The position numbers and the translations under genes were made by a program. DNA of 64,000 nt, taken from Stercorarius parasiticus. Its lineage: Eukaryota; Chordata; Aves; Charadriiformes; Stercorariidae. Below the pieces are notes generated by a model. It was not told the origin of the DNA and searched no databases. It saw only the letters and a program-made list of their open reading frames with translations. How positions within the stretch are numbered: the stretch's first letter is position 1; every line of letters begins with the position of its first letter. Below, piece by piece: positions 1 to 13,544 of this stretch. The stretch is taken from contig VWZL01005008.1 of the NCBI GenBank assembly GCA_013396915.1, positions 186,001 to 250,000 on the forward strand, written 5' to 3'.

Positions 1-2704
1 TTCTCGGTGCTTTTCCTCTTCAAAGAGGACTGACTACTGAAGTCACCTAGCAGCATCTTCTACGCTTATTTACAGTACTGCAGAAAAATGCATTTTTGAA
101 GTTATCTGTACCCTAGCAAGTGTCATTACCTCACATGCAGTGCAACTCTTATTCTTTTTACACTGAACTGTTCTATTTTACTTAATGGCATTTTTCTATT
201 ATTCCTCTGTGGAGGCTTGGAACTGTTGCTGAATACAAAAACACATCTGCAACACTTGTGCTCCAGAGATATATGCCTACCCTATGACTCCAAAATTATT
301 TCCTCTAAAATTTGATAGGGAGACGTGTACTACTTTGTAGTATGATCCATTTCAACTGTGTTACAGTAAGGTAGGTAATCCTACACTGTCCCAGTTTTAT
401 AAGAATGCAGGCAATTTGAATTAGTAGCATAAAAGTATAGCACTTACCATAAACATGGAACAGTTGCTTTATTGCACTTGTCAAATGCATTCCTCTCTTT
501 GGTCACAGCTATGGTGAAAGAATTTAACAAAAAATTAACAAGCAATTCTTAATAAAAGGGAACTCAGAAAAAGTCAAAGCTGGAGAAAGCATCACATACC
601 CTACATGTTTGAATTCTTATGTTTTTTCCAGCCTGGGTCACACTCCTAGTTCAGCAAGTTTCTTATAAGCCCCATCCCTCATTCAATACAAATTCCAAAG
701 TGGAAAGGACACCAGAGAGTCTCTTCCCTTCAGCCTCCCAATAAATACAGAGTAACTAAACAAACAGTTCTAGAGGTGTTTACCAAGCTCATTTCAAACT
801 GTTTTTCTGGCTGTATCTGAACTGTCCCATAGACCAGCCAGGAAGAAAGAGCCATCCTCACCATCTCACTTACTGAAACATGCTTATGACCAGCTTTATG
901 GTGGGCACCACTGCCTGTGGCAAGTCTCAATGGTCCCAGGGCTTAGAGCACCTCTGGGTACTTTGCATGGCCTCCAGCTACTCCCCATCTGCCCTACGGT
1001 GATGGAGGATGACAGCTTGAGAAGTATCGCCTCCCCAAACTCTTCCAAGGGCCAGGTGGGATCTGTAGACAGTCTGAGCTCATATTGAGTGCTGTCTCCT
1101 TACATGAACAGCAAGACAGGGTCCAGGCACCAGCTTGGCAGAGCACTGTCCCAAAATTCACATGCTTCAACAGGTCCACCTTGGACAAACCCCTAAGATC
1201 AAGACATTCAGAAGTATTCTGAGCCCTGACACAGAGTACCACCTCAAATCAACAAGGAGCACCACACAATTTCCTTGGGACCATCCACTCTGGAGGAAGT
1301 CATCTGAGACTGGCAGTCCACAGTTTGGAAGAGAGGACAGTAACAATTGCACTGTTCCTTTGGAAACCATTGCTGAAGGCAAAAGATTAGCAGAAGGTGT
1401 GGCTGGAAACAGAAATGCTCAACTTTGAGAAAAGTGAACGGATGCTGCACACAGGATAAAGATCTGCCCTATTTGCTAAATAGAAACAGAAGCAGTAGCT
1501 CTGCACAGAATGGCTGACAACATCATTGCCCCGGTTATTAACCTAGATGGCTCATCATGTGTACAGCCATCTGCCCACAGCTTAGCTTCAAGTCCCAGGT
1601 ATCTGAGGGAGAGCCCACAGGCTGCTGTGCCCACACAGAGCATGGCTGGAGCAGACAAATCCTGCGGCACTGCCGGCCCCGCATCCTCACGCTGCTGCCA
1701 AGGCTCGAAGCTTGGCCACCTCATTCCAGGCTGGCCACAGAACAAACACTTTAAAGTCTAAAATGTTCTATTTTCCGGCAGCAAAGAACAACAGTGGATA
1801 GAAAGAAATCTCTAACATGATATTTAGGAAACAGACCCCTTTATTTTTAAAGTACTACAACTGATCTGAAAAAATCATGTGTTTGCTATAGTAGAGGCAA
1901 ATAACTTGAGAGACCCACTATAAAATAAACAATTTCCCATTTTGATGTGGCATGGTGGTGGTAGAAAGCATAATTTTATCTGCTTTCACTGCACTGACCT
2001 CTGAACCTTTGCATTACAATTTGAGAAGCAGCTGTGTATTTAGACTCACAACACCCCACTACGTTCCTTGGTCTGTCCGGCCAGCGCAGCGAGCGTCTGT
2101 CACTCTTGGCAATTAGGCTGCTACGGGGGAAGACCCAGTGCCCCCTGCCCAAGACAGGTGCACACCACTGCCACATCCAACACGTGTCCTTTGGGCTTGT
2201 TACCAGTGTTGTCATCAAAGCATATTATCAGTTTATTTATCAGTAAGTGCAACATCACACAAGAGACTCCCAGTAGTTTGAATTTAATTAACATCTTAGT
2301 GGTGCCTGTCAAAGGCTTCTTTTCTTCCAGAAGTGTAGCAGGAAGAGTTTAAAGATAAGGTACTAGGGTCAAGGCAGAAGATGCTGCAGGAAGGTTTTTT
2401 TTGTTATCAAATGGAAAAATAAAATATCCTACTAAATAAAAACAATTTGAAGTCACCAAATAGATTTTTCTTCAAGTCTGACACAGGCCTAGTCAAGAAT
2501 TATTCTTGTATGCAAAGTGTAAAAGCCATAATATAGCAAAAACTCACAAAGTTTAAAAATGAAAAGTTTAAGAACCTAAGTGTCTAATACTTGTCAGTCA
2601 TGGGTGTGTTTCAGTAATCCTGCAGGCTCAGGGGTCCATATGAAGGTCCCAAACACTGCCTGTTACTTGAGAAAGCAAGGGAACCTCCAGCACATTAGCA
2701 TTTT

Positions 2705-2835
2705 GGCCCTGATCCAAGAAAGCACTTAAGCACATGCTTAACTTTAAGCACATGAGTGCTCCCACCCACATAAAAGGACCACTTATTCACTGAAAATTAA
2801 GCATCTGCAGAAATACTCTACTGTATCAGATTCTT
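2705..2835. mobile_element. Degenerate palindromic MITE-like relic
   Basis: The left arm begins GGCCCTGATCC and continues with AAGCACTTAAGCACATGCTT, then AACTTTAAGCACATGAGTGC. After a short spacer, a decayed second arm follows in the opposite sense (GGACCACTTATTCACTG, AAAATTAAGCATCTGC, ending CTGTATCAG). From memory, this arm matches a palindromic non-autonomous element common in turtle, crocodilian and bird genomes; I cannot name the family with certainty. No coding capacity. The boundaries are approximate, the right arm more so than the left. Confidence 0.6.
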
Positions 2836-5800
2836 TGCTGAGCATCTTACAGGATTACACCCTATCAAGTGACTCTCTGGAAAAAAAAAAAATACCACCT
2901 AAACAGAAGTTGACTTCAGGCAGGACTGATGACTGCCAAGAGCTGCCTAAGCACATGTGGCACTCCCCTACGGAGGCCCACGTCCTGCCCAGCTCTCACA
3001 ACAGCTGCACAGCAGCAAGGAGCCTCTCCCGAGGGCAGTGCATGTTTAGAGCTGCTGTTTCAGCCTTTGCCTTGCGCTTCTAAAAAAAAAAGTTATGTTG
3101 AAGCTATTCACTCTGACCAAAAGCTTGCCTGCTTCACTGAAGGCTGGGATGTAAAAGCACAGACCTGCTACAAGGCACTACACTGCCTACATGAAGTGAG
3201 ACTTGCTTCCAGTTAACATGAACAAGGTGTTAGGATGAAAAGCGGCAGTCTCCTCCAGGTTGGTTACTTTGGATCAGACCCTAGAGACCTTAAATTATTT
3301 ACAGAAGGAGGTGGTGAGGGGATAAGAGCAGCACAGAAATTAATGTATACAGACAGAGGGTAACCCAGTAAAAACCAATTCTAAGCAGGCTGTGGAAAGA
3401 GATTGTGTCATGTCTCCCATGTGCATTTTTGGAGGGTCATCACAATCACAAATATTAAATATGGTTCAGGCTTCCACAGCAGAGTAATACTCATCAGTTC
3501 CTCCAGCTACATTTAGAAAAGTGAAGTTACTCCCAGTGATACAAAGTCCATGTCCTCCTTGGGTAACAAACCTGGGTGCAGAAGGCAGGATCCCACTGTG
3601 AGCAACTAGGGAACCGCAGGCTCAGGTGTTCCACAAAAACCACTTGTCTTAACACTACAGGCTAGCCTTAAGGTTATCATGACTGTTACAGAACACTGGT
3701 TTAAAGTAACAGTTTGTTACTAATTACAAGCTACTGATACCAGTTTGTTAGTGGCAGAAGTTTAAGATGCATTGGAGGGAAGTGATGGCCGAAACAGTGA
3801 GACAGCCATTTCCGGTTTATACGGAAACACTAGTGCAACCAAGGCTGCTGGATCTGTCTGAGCAGCTCGGCTTTGAGATGGAGAACAAATCCCTCCTTCG
3901 CAGTGCATCTACATGGTGCTGCCAACCCACCCTGAAGTCAGAGCGTAAGCAGTAGTCAGTCCACTTTAAAGAAAGTTTCTGTTTCTGCTCCAAGCTGTGC
4001 AACAGGCTGCTCCTGAGCAGAGAATTTGAATTATTTGTACTGAAGTCACAAGCTGGCCACCCACCACGCAGGTTTCCTACCTGCTGCTCCACACCAAGGC
4101 ACACCCTGCGTGCAAGACACCAGCACAGGCACCTGTCAGCCCCCATGATTTGTGACTCATCTGACAAGGACGGCTGGAGCCACTGTTTACAGCCTGGTGT
4201 CACTTTTGGCTGTGTGTGTTCCAGCTGCTGTTGTTGGGAGCACTTTCCTTACTGATTCAGATCAAAGGCTGCACCAAGACAAACACACAAGTTTTACAAG
4301 TTAGTCAGCTGTGCACTATAATGAAGGTGTGCTCAAGATGCTCCTTAACGTTTCTCTCACTGTGCCTAAAATTGGCATCAGCTTGTGCAAGGATTAAGAT
4401 CAGGTAGACAGGAGCTACCAGCCACAATGTTGGCACCAGAAGAAAAGGTGACTTTAAGTGAGACTTTCTAAGTAGTTTTGAATGCACATAAAGGACCAAG
4501 CCATAGTTCTTACTCAGCTTTCTATAGTGGACCAATTGCAAAACAGCTTTTTTTACTACCTGATCAGATACACGGAGTACTTCAATATCTAGATACACAA
4601 CCTCACGGCACACGACAGAGGGTTTCAAGTGGTCCTGTAAAGAAATCCTTCATGCTTCGTAACTACACCATTTCAAAATCAGAAAAGCAATTAATCTTGC
4701 ACAAAGATCCAGCATGCACGTCTTGTTAAGCAAGGAACAAGTGATGCACAAGGTGTGGGGTAGAGTCACTGACCAGGCTGAAGTGAATGCAACAGGAGTC
4801 AAAGTTTCCTGCACCATTATCTTCCCGGTGACTCCTAACTTCAAAGTTTTACAAGGAATAAGACAACAATTTCCACATTTGACTGTTTCACTTTGAAAGG
4901 AATGTAACCTAGGCTTAGCTATTTTCTTTCCACGTGTATCTAGTATAGATGTATTTATCATCAAGAGATTTTTCCTCCTCCTCTTCCCTCTACTTAACAG
5001 CTCTTGACTTTGTGTGGCCCCTCTATGCCAGTATATTGTTTGTGCTTTTTGTAAGACCCTACTTTAAAGTATGACATGTTTATGTAGGAGGCGTTGATGG
5101 CTAACACAGGCTTCGACTCAGCAGGGCATTTGGGATGGTGTCACAGAGGAATGCTCTCCCCTGATTTATGAGCATGTTATAGTTATTCAGGTGGAGTGGC
5201 AGGACCTGGCAGTAAGAACCATCATACAGATCAAATGTGTTTTAAGTTCATAGATCAGGTTGAAGCACTGCCAATCACCACAGAGTTGTGGCAGTGGCAA
5301 CTAAGCCCTCTATTTTTAAGAAGAAAGCAGTCTCTGAAGACAAGGAGTTGCCCTCCTCCTTGAGCCTTACTAACCAAAATCCTGCACTGTTCTTATGAAC
5401 GCTGTTCTGCAGTTTGATGATGGCCTATGTGCAGATTCAGAGACAGATGCTTATGCTAGCCTACAAGTTTGACATATTACAACATTCTTAAGACAAGTCT
5501 GATTCACTTGACTGTTTCCACATATTTAACTACTTGAGGAAAATCCTTCAACCCTTCCCCTTTTAATCTACTTTATTTATAATGGATAGAAGTTGAAGAG
5601 ATGTTCTTTAGAGGCAGATGACTGAAGCTTTCATGTTTATAAGCCCATTCACTCTATACTGTGCTCCACTATAGAAAAAAGCTTTGGAGCATCACCTGCT
5701 TCCCAGCAGCCAAGTCTCATGCTCAGTGTTTGGCTGGATCCTTTCTACTCAAGGGTTTCTTTAACATCTTCAGCTATCAATGAAGTAAGTTCCTCTCATT

Positions 5801-6363
5801 TCCTTCATTGTGTGAATAGCGTCACAGCTTGTTCACATCTGTGGTTTGCACCTTTCAGAGGTGTGCAGCTCTGTTTCTTCCTTATCCTGTTATACCTTCC
5901 TCTGATATTGCCAATTCGGCAACACAACTCTGTAAACCTATTCTCATATGCAAGCCTATGCTGAATTAACACACCTCCCAAGAAGTAACAGGAGTGCAAG
6001 TCCTTCACATTTTTGTAAGAAGGGGAGAAGAAAAGTAGGAAAACAAGTTCTCAGCATTTCTCATACTAAAACTCCTGGACTTGTTTAAGTGAAGCCATTT
6101 AGGATATGACCTGTTTCTAGGAGAAAGGTATAATGACTTTATTCCTAAAAGTCTGTTTAATAATTGAATGAGCTTTATGTTGCTGCTGTCGTCGCACAGC
6201 TAATGAAGAGGTTCCCTTGGCACGCATTGTTTCAAGTTAGGGAGTTACTTATCTCTACAGTGATCAAACAAGTGATACAACACATCATGAAGAAGTCTTC
6301 ACTAATTTTTGCTGTCTTGACCAATTGAAAAGTCCTATAATCTTTTAATGAAGGCAGAACAGC

Positions 6364-6398
6364 ACTCCTTTCCCTGCCTCCCTCCCCCCTCCCCCCCC
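6364..6398 (+). repeat. Cytosine-rich homopyrimidine tract
   Basis: About 35 bases of almost pure C/T ending in runs of six and eight cytosines. It is low-complexity DNA and could adopt i-motif or, on the other strand, G-quadruplex structure. No coding or repeat-family assignment. Confidence 0.75.
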
Positions 6399-9300
6399 GA
6401 TAGGGTCAATGAACAGACACAGAATTTAGCTCAAAAAACTCAAAAGACCCAGCCAGAAATAGGGTGATGAGCAATTCTGTACATAGCAGTTACATATGCT
6501 GATAACCAGCCTGTGGCACTCGACTTCAGCCATTCCACCCAGGTTTCCAGACAAGCAGTTCATGCTTACACAAATAAAGGATGATTAACTTCCACACAGG
6601 TAACACTCAGGCAATAGAGGGAAATGACAACACAGTCAAAACCTGAAAGAAACAAACTACTTTAAATAGACCTAGGAGAAGAACCAAAGTCTCAGTGCAT
6701 TAGAGCATACCTGATTGCTCTTCCATAAGACCTTCAGCTATTATAGAGCAGATTTTGGAAGTTATTTTTAACTTCCTTTTCATCAGCCACACCTCCAGAA
6801 CAATAAATCAAGCTTCAAGGGTCGGTTACATGCATTATAAGCATAATAAAAGGCAACAGAATCTGTAACCATATTTTCCTACACTCAAAAAACCACCAGA
6901 ACCACAACCCCCCACAATAACCCCCACTGGCCATACTGCCATTTCATCCTTCAGAAATTACCTAGATCATTAAAAAGAGATCTCACCTAGACCTAGAGAT
7001 CTAGAAGCTGAATGATTTGGAGAGGCCTGGTGAGTAGGTTCCTCCCGCAGGACTCACAGCTGATCTCTAACAGTTCCACTGCCATTCACCAGAGGGTGCT
7101 TGTGAGTTTACAAGGCCAGGATGTGTAAACGTGGCTGGCAATCCCATTTTGGGTCCAGGCTGTGGGAAAGTGGAAAGAAAAGTTTCCTTTTTTCATCTAC
7201 TGAAATGCTTTTAGCTCCTTTCAGATTTGTCATAACAACAATACACTTAAGGAATAATCTAATGCTGGCTTAAACCTGTGTTCACACAGACGGCTAAAAA
7301 TGACTTTCTCAATTTGACATGCTACATTGATGTATTGCACCTTTCTATATCTCTTTCATTCCCTTATGGTGGATGAAATTCAAAGGTATTTCACAAAGTA
7401 ATAGCTAACCCCAAGTGAGGCAGCTAAACCTACAAATCCGGAAGTACAATTAATATGATGTAGTGAAAGCTAATTAATTGCTCTATATCCATCATCATTC
7501 TGCCATTACAAAGTTCCTTCCCCTTCCTCTCAAGGGCTTTTTTTCTTCACTCTATACCATTTTTGACTTCTTTCCACTGATGGCCAACACTCTAAGGCTC
7601 TCTTACATGAACGTAGGCTTTTTCCCCAGGCCTACTGACATTGTTTCCATGCATGCTTCTCTGAACTGAACACAAGTCCTCAGTGCCTTCTGGACATGGC
7701 TCTGTAGATATCTTCTGCTCCTGCTTCACTCTCTGAGGCCTGTTCTGAAGTCAGCAGAGACAGGAGCAAGGTGCTGAAACTACCTTCTCTCAGTATTTCC
7801 TCTCCTCCTGTTTCAGTGGAGGGATGACAAGGTATGGAGCAGACTTGAACCTTCCTCATGCCCCTCTCCTTTCCGAGCAGAGGTCTAGGCACACCCGCAG
7901 AGAGGCACCACACTAACTGGCAGCTGGCACTGTCTGTCTCCCGGCAGCAGGGCATTAATAACCATTAACGAAATGCTATACAGTTCCAACATGATGTCAG
8001 TGGTATTAACCTCTGTCATTCCTGTATCAGCACTAGTGAATGACTGGTTTTCTTTTTTTTCCTTTAAAACTTACCTTTGAAATATTCCATACTGTCAAAA
8101 CCAACAGTGGCTACTTAGAACGGTTCTTATTTTCCAATTTTGAAAATGAACTACCAGTTATCAGTAGTGACTATGTGGAGCAACAGCTGAATTTACCTCA
8201 TTCATAATTTCTTAATGAGCTTTAAAAAAAATGAACCAAAGCAAAGCCTTCATACCCTACAGACTTGTGATTGGCTTTTGGGAGGTACTAAGGATTTGCC
8301 ACCTATTAGAGAAAATAGGTGCAAGAGATTTGCGAGTTTTCTGGAACTGAAAGTTTATGAGCAAAGTACTCTGAACTGCTGTATTATAGGAAATCTGCTA
8401 CTGCTTTCAGGAGTATGAAATACAAGCATCTTTTCTCAGCTCAAACTAGTAACCAGAGCACAAGCAATTCTTTTGAAATGGTATACTCATAAAGCCTCTT
8501 ACAATCTTACAGCATCTAGGTATGCATTGCTTCCCAGCTCAAAATAAAATAAATGCAATGCTGTAAACAAATGAGATAAGATCTATAGGGAAGGAGAGTT
8601 AGTATCATTTATTGCAGTAATAGAGATAACTGGAACAAGATACAGTTTTCCGTGTATTCAACCACATCTACATTCTTAGATCACTAACAGGAACACACCT
8701 GCTGAATTTCACTGTGATGATTCAGGGTCAATATGCCTCAAGATGATTTGAAAGATTGCTGGATTTTCAAGACTGTCCTTTTCTTTTTTGTAGTTACAGA
8801 TTAAGAAGGTTGTATTTCCATTGATTGTATACTTTGGTATTTACTGACAAACTCCAAGATATGAGATATGAGTAATCCAAACTCAGGTTAAGTGCAGTTA
8901 CATCCCCCTATCTCCTACAATGCTTTAAGTCCACTATCACAGTGAAATCTTTGGTTCTAGAAAATAGGATGAGGCCATCAGGTAAATGTCTGCATGGCAA
9001 AGTAGTCCTTCCCATCTCTGGGTCTCACGCCTAACAGCTATCACATTTAATAGGTACAGGGAGTGGATGTACAAGACCAGGTGGAATGGGAATGCAATGT
9101 ATCAGCCACACAACACAGTTGTTTATCCAACTTGGGTTCAATCTGTTTTTTTTAAAAAAAAAAGCTTTACCTCTCCAAAAAAAACAAAGACATTCATGTG
9201 ATGTAGACCTTCAACTGAAAATTGAAAAAGGGTATAGAAGATTTGCCACTTTTGATTCCTGTGTGTAGAGCAGCTGGTCCCAGAATAAAGGCAAGGATAA

Positions 9301-12300
9301 ACCCATCTTCTCCGTGAATGACACGGCAACAAGGGATACTGCCACCAAAAGCAAAGCCCGCTCTGTACCAGCTCAGTACAAACCTCCATCACAAGGAGCG
9401 TTTCAGGGCGAGTGAGCTGAGAGCTCAGCACAGAGCTCAGCACAGATACTGCAGTCACGTGGAAGCAGATGACAGGAGGGAAAGGATGCAACATTTGCAA
9501 TTCTTCAGCCCTGTTGCAGACCTCCTGAGAAAGTGTATGCTTCAGGTTAAATCAGGTCTTAGACACCCTTTACCAGGCAGTGAACCAGCCAGCAGCACCT
9601 CAGTGAGAGGCAATACGCATCCCTGTGGAAATGGCAGAAGACTGATTAATTTAATCCCATGCCCTTTCTCAGAAAAGATAGTAAGAGATAGCCATGGGCA
9701 AAATTTGTCCAAATGTACCAGTGTCTTCTTCCTTCTTTGGCAGAGAAAAGGAGACGCAGATTCCACATGTCCACCCCTCCCCTGGTCACAGCAGTCGGTA
9801 GAAGCAGGGGGGAGAAGGGGTTTTCTGCAAAGCCTGTGCCTTTGAGGCAGCAGAAGGGCCAGGGCTCAGTTTTACGACTCTTGGCCCCAACACAATTTAC
9901 CATTTACAAACTAATCCTCCTCCATTCGAGAGCACAAGGCCTGCTAAAGCTCTCATGTACACTTCTCTGATTCTTCATTGTCCACACTAACAGAGAGAAG
10001 CCGAAGACCTAATCGGTGTGTAATTCAATCGCTGTCCAGGCTGTGTCACAGCACAATGCTCTGCTTGTAGTGCCACGGGTTAAGTCAGCCAGCTACTGTT
10101 ATGCACCACAGCAGGTGTGAAGAATGTCACTCGGTCTAACTGTATCTTACCACTCTGTCAAGTCCGTTTCTGACGCTACTTTCACTCACCACTTAACGAT
10201 TGTTTTTCCTACCGGCAGCAAGCTAATTGTCAGCTGTATGGTAAAAGGGCACTTTCGGTATTTTTGACCCTGAATTGGGAATTCCTGCACAGCATAACAT
10301 GGGCCTCATACAAAGTAAAACCCCCTGTTCTTCAAATCCCCAAAACATGGAGGCCTGCTAAAAAGCTCTTTATTTCTTTAGTCTTAATCCAGCAATTAGT
10401 AAGTTATGACTTACTACACACAGAGTGCTTCACTCTGTTGTTCCTCACCAGACAGCACATTGGACATTGCCATGCATCCTTTGAGAATGGCTTGAATCCA
10501 CAAAGCTCCTTGGTACCTAGTTACATTTAAATCAGCAAGAGACAGGCCCTTCAAAAAATTCTTATCCACATGTAGGTGGTTAAAAATCTCTGGAAAACAA
10601 AATTAAATGTGCTGCCATGCTTAAATACAGATCTCAGGCCACTCTGAGAATGGCAGTTGTTTGGTTTTTTTTAAAAAATTTACTACTCCAAAAGGAGCAG
10701 AAAGTTGCACTTCCATTTTTTCTTGAGTCATACCACAGTGCAAGGAAGCTGAGGATGAGCAGTACAGAGGAAGAAGGCAGGGCAACACCTGCCACTTCAT
10801 CGCCAGTGAAGCAGCAATGGGTGTGTGTATCACCCAGCCATGCCACAGGGCAGATAAGGAGACAGTGAAGAACTATTGCTGATCAACCCACAGCACCACG
10901 AGTGAACTGTAGTTTACTCTAAGTGGCAAAAACATAGGGACAGTAACCAGGAGCACATCAGAGGATGTCTTCCCCTCGTACAGATGTACATCATGCACTT
11001 TGAATAGTCATGCGTGATGTTTCTTTCCATGTGTAACAGTGAAATGTCCAAGGGATGTGAGCACAGAATGAGAACAGAAACCCCCTATTTCTAATGAATC
11101 TATTTTCTTAACAGCCTTGAGAATTTCCTTCACGTAAAGTTTCTAACGCTATTTCTCTAATTCCTTAATTTTCATGTAGAAGCAATACAAATAGGAGAAA
11201 TACCTCGTGGAAGAGCTACATTGGGACAGAAATTATACAGGCCTGTACCAGCAGGAGTAGTTTTTCATCTGAAAGAACAAACAACTGAAGTCCTCTGGAT
11301 AACCTGACTATTCCAAGACGAAGATAAACAAAATGGAAATGATTTCTCTGCCACCATAGATGATCTTAAATCAACATATTTGTCTGTCTAGAGTATTTCT
11401 ATGTAATTCTATACAAAATTATGGTTACTAATCTTACCTAATTCTGTAAAGGGATGAAATACTTTGTCACACTTTCAAATCCTGTGAAGGCAGCGAGGAG
11501 ATGAAGAAAGACGATCCAGCTTCTTACCACTTGCTACAGAAAAGGTCATAATATTCATTATTCAAAATGTGAATTGGACATCTGTATCTACAATGTTTAA
11601 CAAGTCTTGCTTAGTGCTGAAGCCAAGCTGCTCATTTCACCCATACTCGTCTACTGTCATCATTGACGGCTGATTTCCAAACATGGCCAGACACCAGTTT
11701 ACATGGCAGGGGTCATGAGACATTCTTGCATCCTGAATCAGGATTTAGAAATGCCATGTGCCAAGCCTTAGAAGCATGCAGAGTATTTGCAACTGAGCAC
11801 CTGCAGAAATCCCATTTCCTGACAAAGAGAGGCCTCCAATATTCATGTTTTTCTCCTGCTCTTAGACCATGCTGTTACAAAATGTGGCCTGAATAATCCT
11901 TTTATAGCTACTCAGGAAAATGTCCTTACTTCGCGTTTACTCCCACTTATGGAGGTTCAGTGGGAACTTGGCTGGCCAATCAGCAAATTATACACAGACT
12001 GAAAAGCCTGGCTGATGGGATACGACCAAAACCATTCACAGGGCAGGGATACAAAGTGGACATGCAGGTTAGCAGAGAAACTGGAAGGACTCTGGTAACT
12101 TTAGTGAATATAGGCAAGAGGAGAGGAACCTAAGAAGTCACATTAAATTTGGTGTTAATGCTGACAGTGGCATACACAGACACAGCCAAAAGAGTGACTA
12201 GTGGACGCTCATGGAAAGGGAGGCCAGGAGGGCTGTCACTGGTAGCATGTGAATAATCAGAGTATGGGACTGCACAGAGACCTCTCTCAGGTCAGTGAGA

Positions 12301-13448
12301 ACAGTCCAAGGGGAATAAATTGGAGGCAGGCTGGAAGGGACTTAGAAGGGGCTGGTTGTGAGGCCAGCAATGGGAACAACTTTGAACAGCTTACACTGTA
12401 AGACTCCCTGCTCTGCAAGGCACTCCTAGAGTACCTCCTGCTGCAGGTCTGTGTTGCCCTTACTCTAAGCTGCCGTCTTCCCTTTGAAGGCTGTGATTCC
12501 CTTAACACAAGAAACCTGCATCCTTGTCCTGTCCTTTCACTCTAACCCTGGGCTGCTGCTGCTTTACCTCTGACATGGGCTATCTGAGTCCCCTCCTCGT
12601 ATGCTGGCTGCTGCCTCCCAACCATCCACATCTCTACATGCCCCCACATTGTCTCCTCACCCTCCATTTCACCGACACTGTCCCCTGTGGCTGCTTCATA
12701 ACCCCTGATGATCTCTGCTTTTGTTTTCGTCCCTTGCTGCTGGCTTTGGCAGTGTGAGCGTGAAGCCCAAGCTATCAGATGTAGCAGACTATTAGCCTGT
12801 ACACTGTTCGCACCTAATCTCACTTTTGCTGGGCTGCTCACATGGAGCTTTAGACCAATGACACTGAACAACTGTGAAACACTATCAGCCCTCAATATTT
12901 CTCACACACTGCCTTGTACCTGTATCCTATCTTCAGCTGACAATCTTGGCAGTTTAGAGATCAACCATTTGTCATGGCCCTGCTGGTCTTTAGTGGTTCC
13001 TCAGACTCATTTTGAGAACCACCATCCATCACGGTGCTGTGGAGGCTCAGTGCACGCAGAGTGACAGCCACTATTTCCCATTTCCACAAGGAAATGCTAG
13101 AACAACTTTTGTCTGCTAAATGCTGGGTATAAAAATCAGGTCTCTGTGGCACGTTCCCTTTTCCTTCCTTCCTGCTGATCAGCTCTTCCTCTGGGTACTT
13201 CAGGGGACCTACCCCCTCCTCTTGGCCATGACAGTGTACATTCAAACAGCTGCTAGGGCTGGATGAAGCACCTGCTCTGGGCAACAGCAGCTGGAGTTCA
13301 TTTTGGGTCCAAAGGGCCGAGGCCAAGCAGGCTGACTGCATGTGCACTAATCCAGTATCATCACCAACTCCACCAACAACAGGTGCCTCTTTGAAGAGGG
13401 AAGGAAAAACTATTTGGGGAGGAATCAGAGCTTTATAAAGGACATTAT

Positions 13449-13544
13449 GGGCCAAATCCTCAGCTGGTAGATGCTCAGTTAAAGCATGTACTCTCTTGAA
13501 GTTACATGAGTAATGCTCATATACACCAGTAAAATATTTGGCCC
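13449..13544. mobile_element. Palindromic MITE-like relic (GGGCCAAAT...ATTTGGCCC ends)
   Basis: The element starts GGGCCAAATCCTCAGCTGGT and ends TACACCAGTAAAATATTTGG followed by CCC, so its termini are inverted repeats (GGGCCAAAT against ATTTGGCCC). The interior has diverged. This end structure matches, from memory, a palindromic element frequent in sauropsid genomes. It is about 96 bp, non-coding and old, judged by arm divergence. Confidence 0.65.

Noticed and set aside
448..10233. Minus-strand splice-flanked open segments that could be exons of an unknown gene (448-508, 4560-4634, 9171-9214, 10190-10233).
   Set aside because: Each has a fair acceptor and donor and one open frame, but the phases do not join (10190-10233 ends in phase 2 while 9171-9214 needs phase 1), none resembles a family I know, and such pseudo-exons are frequent in 22 kb of vertebrate DNA.
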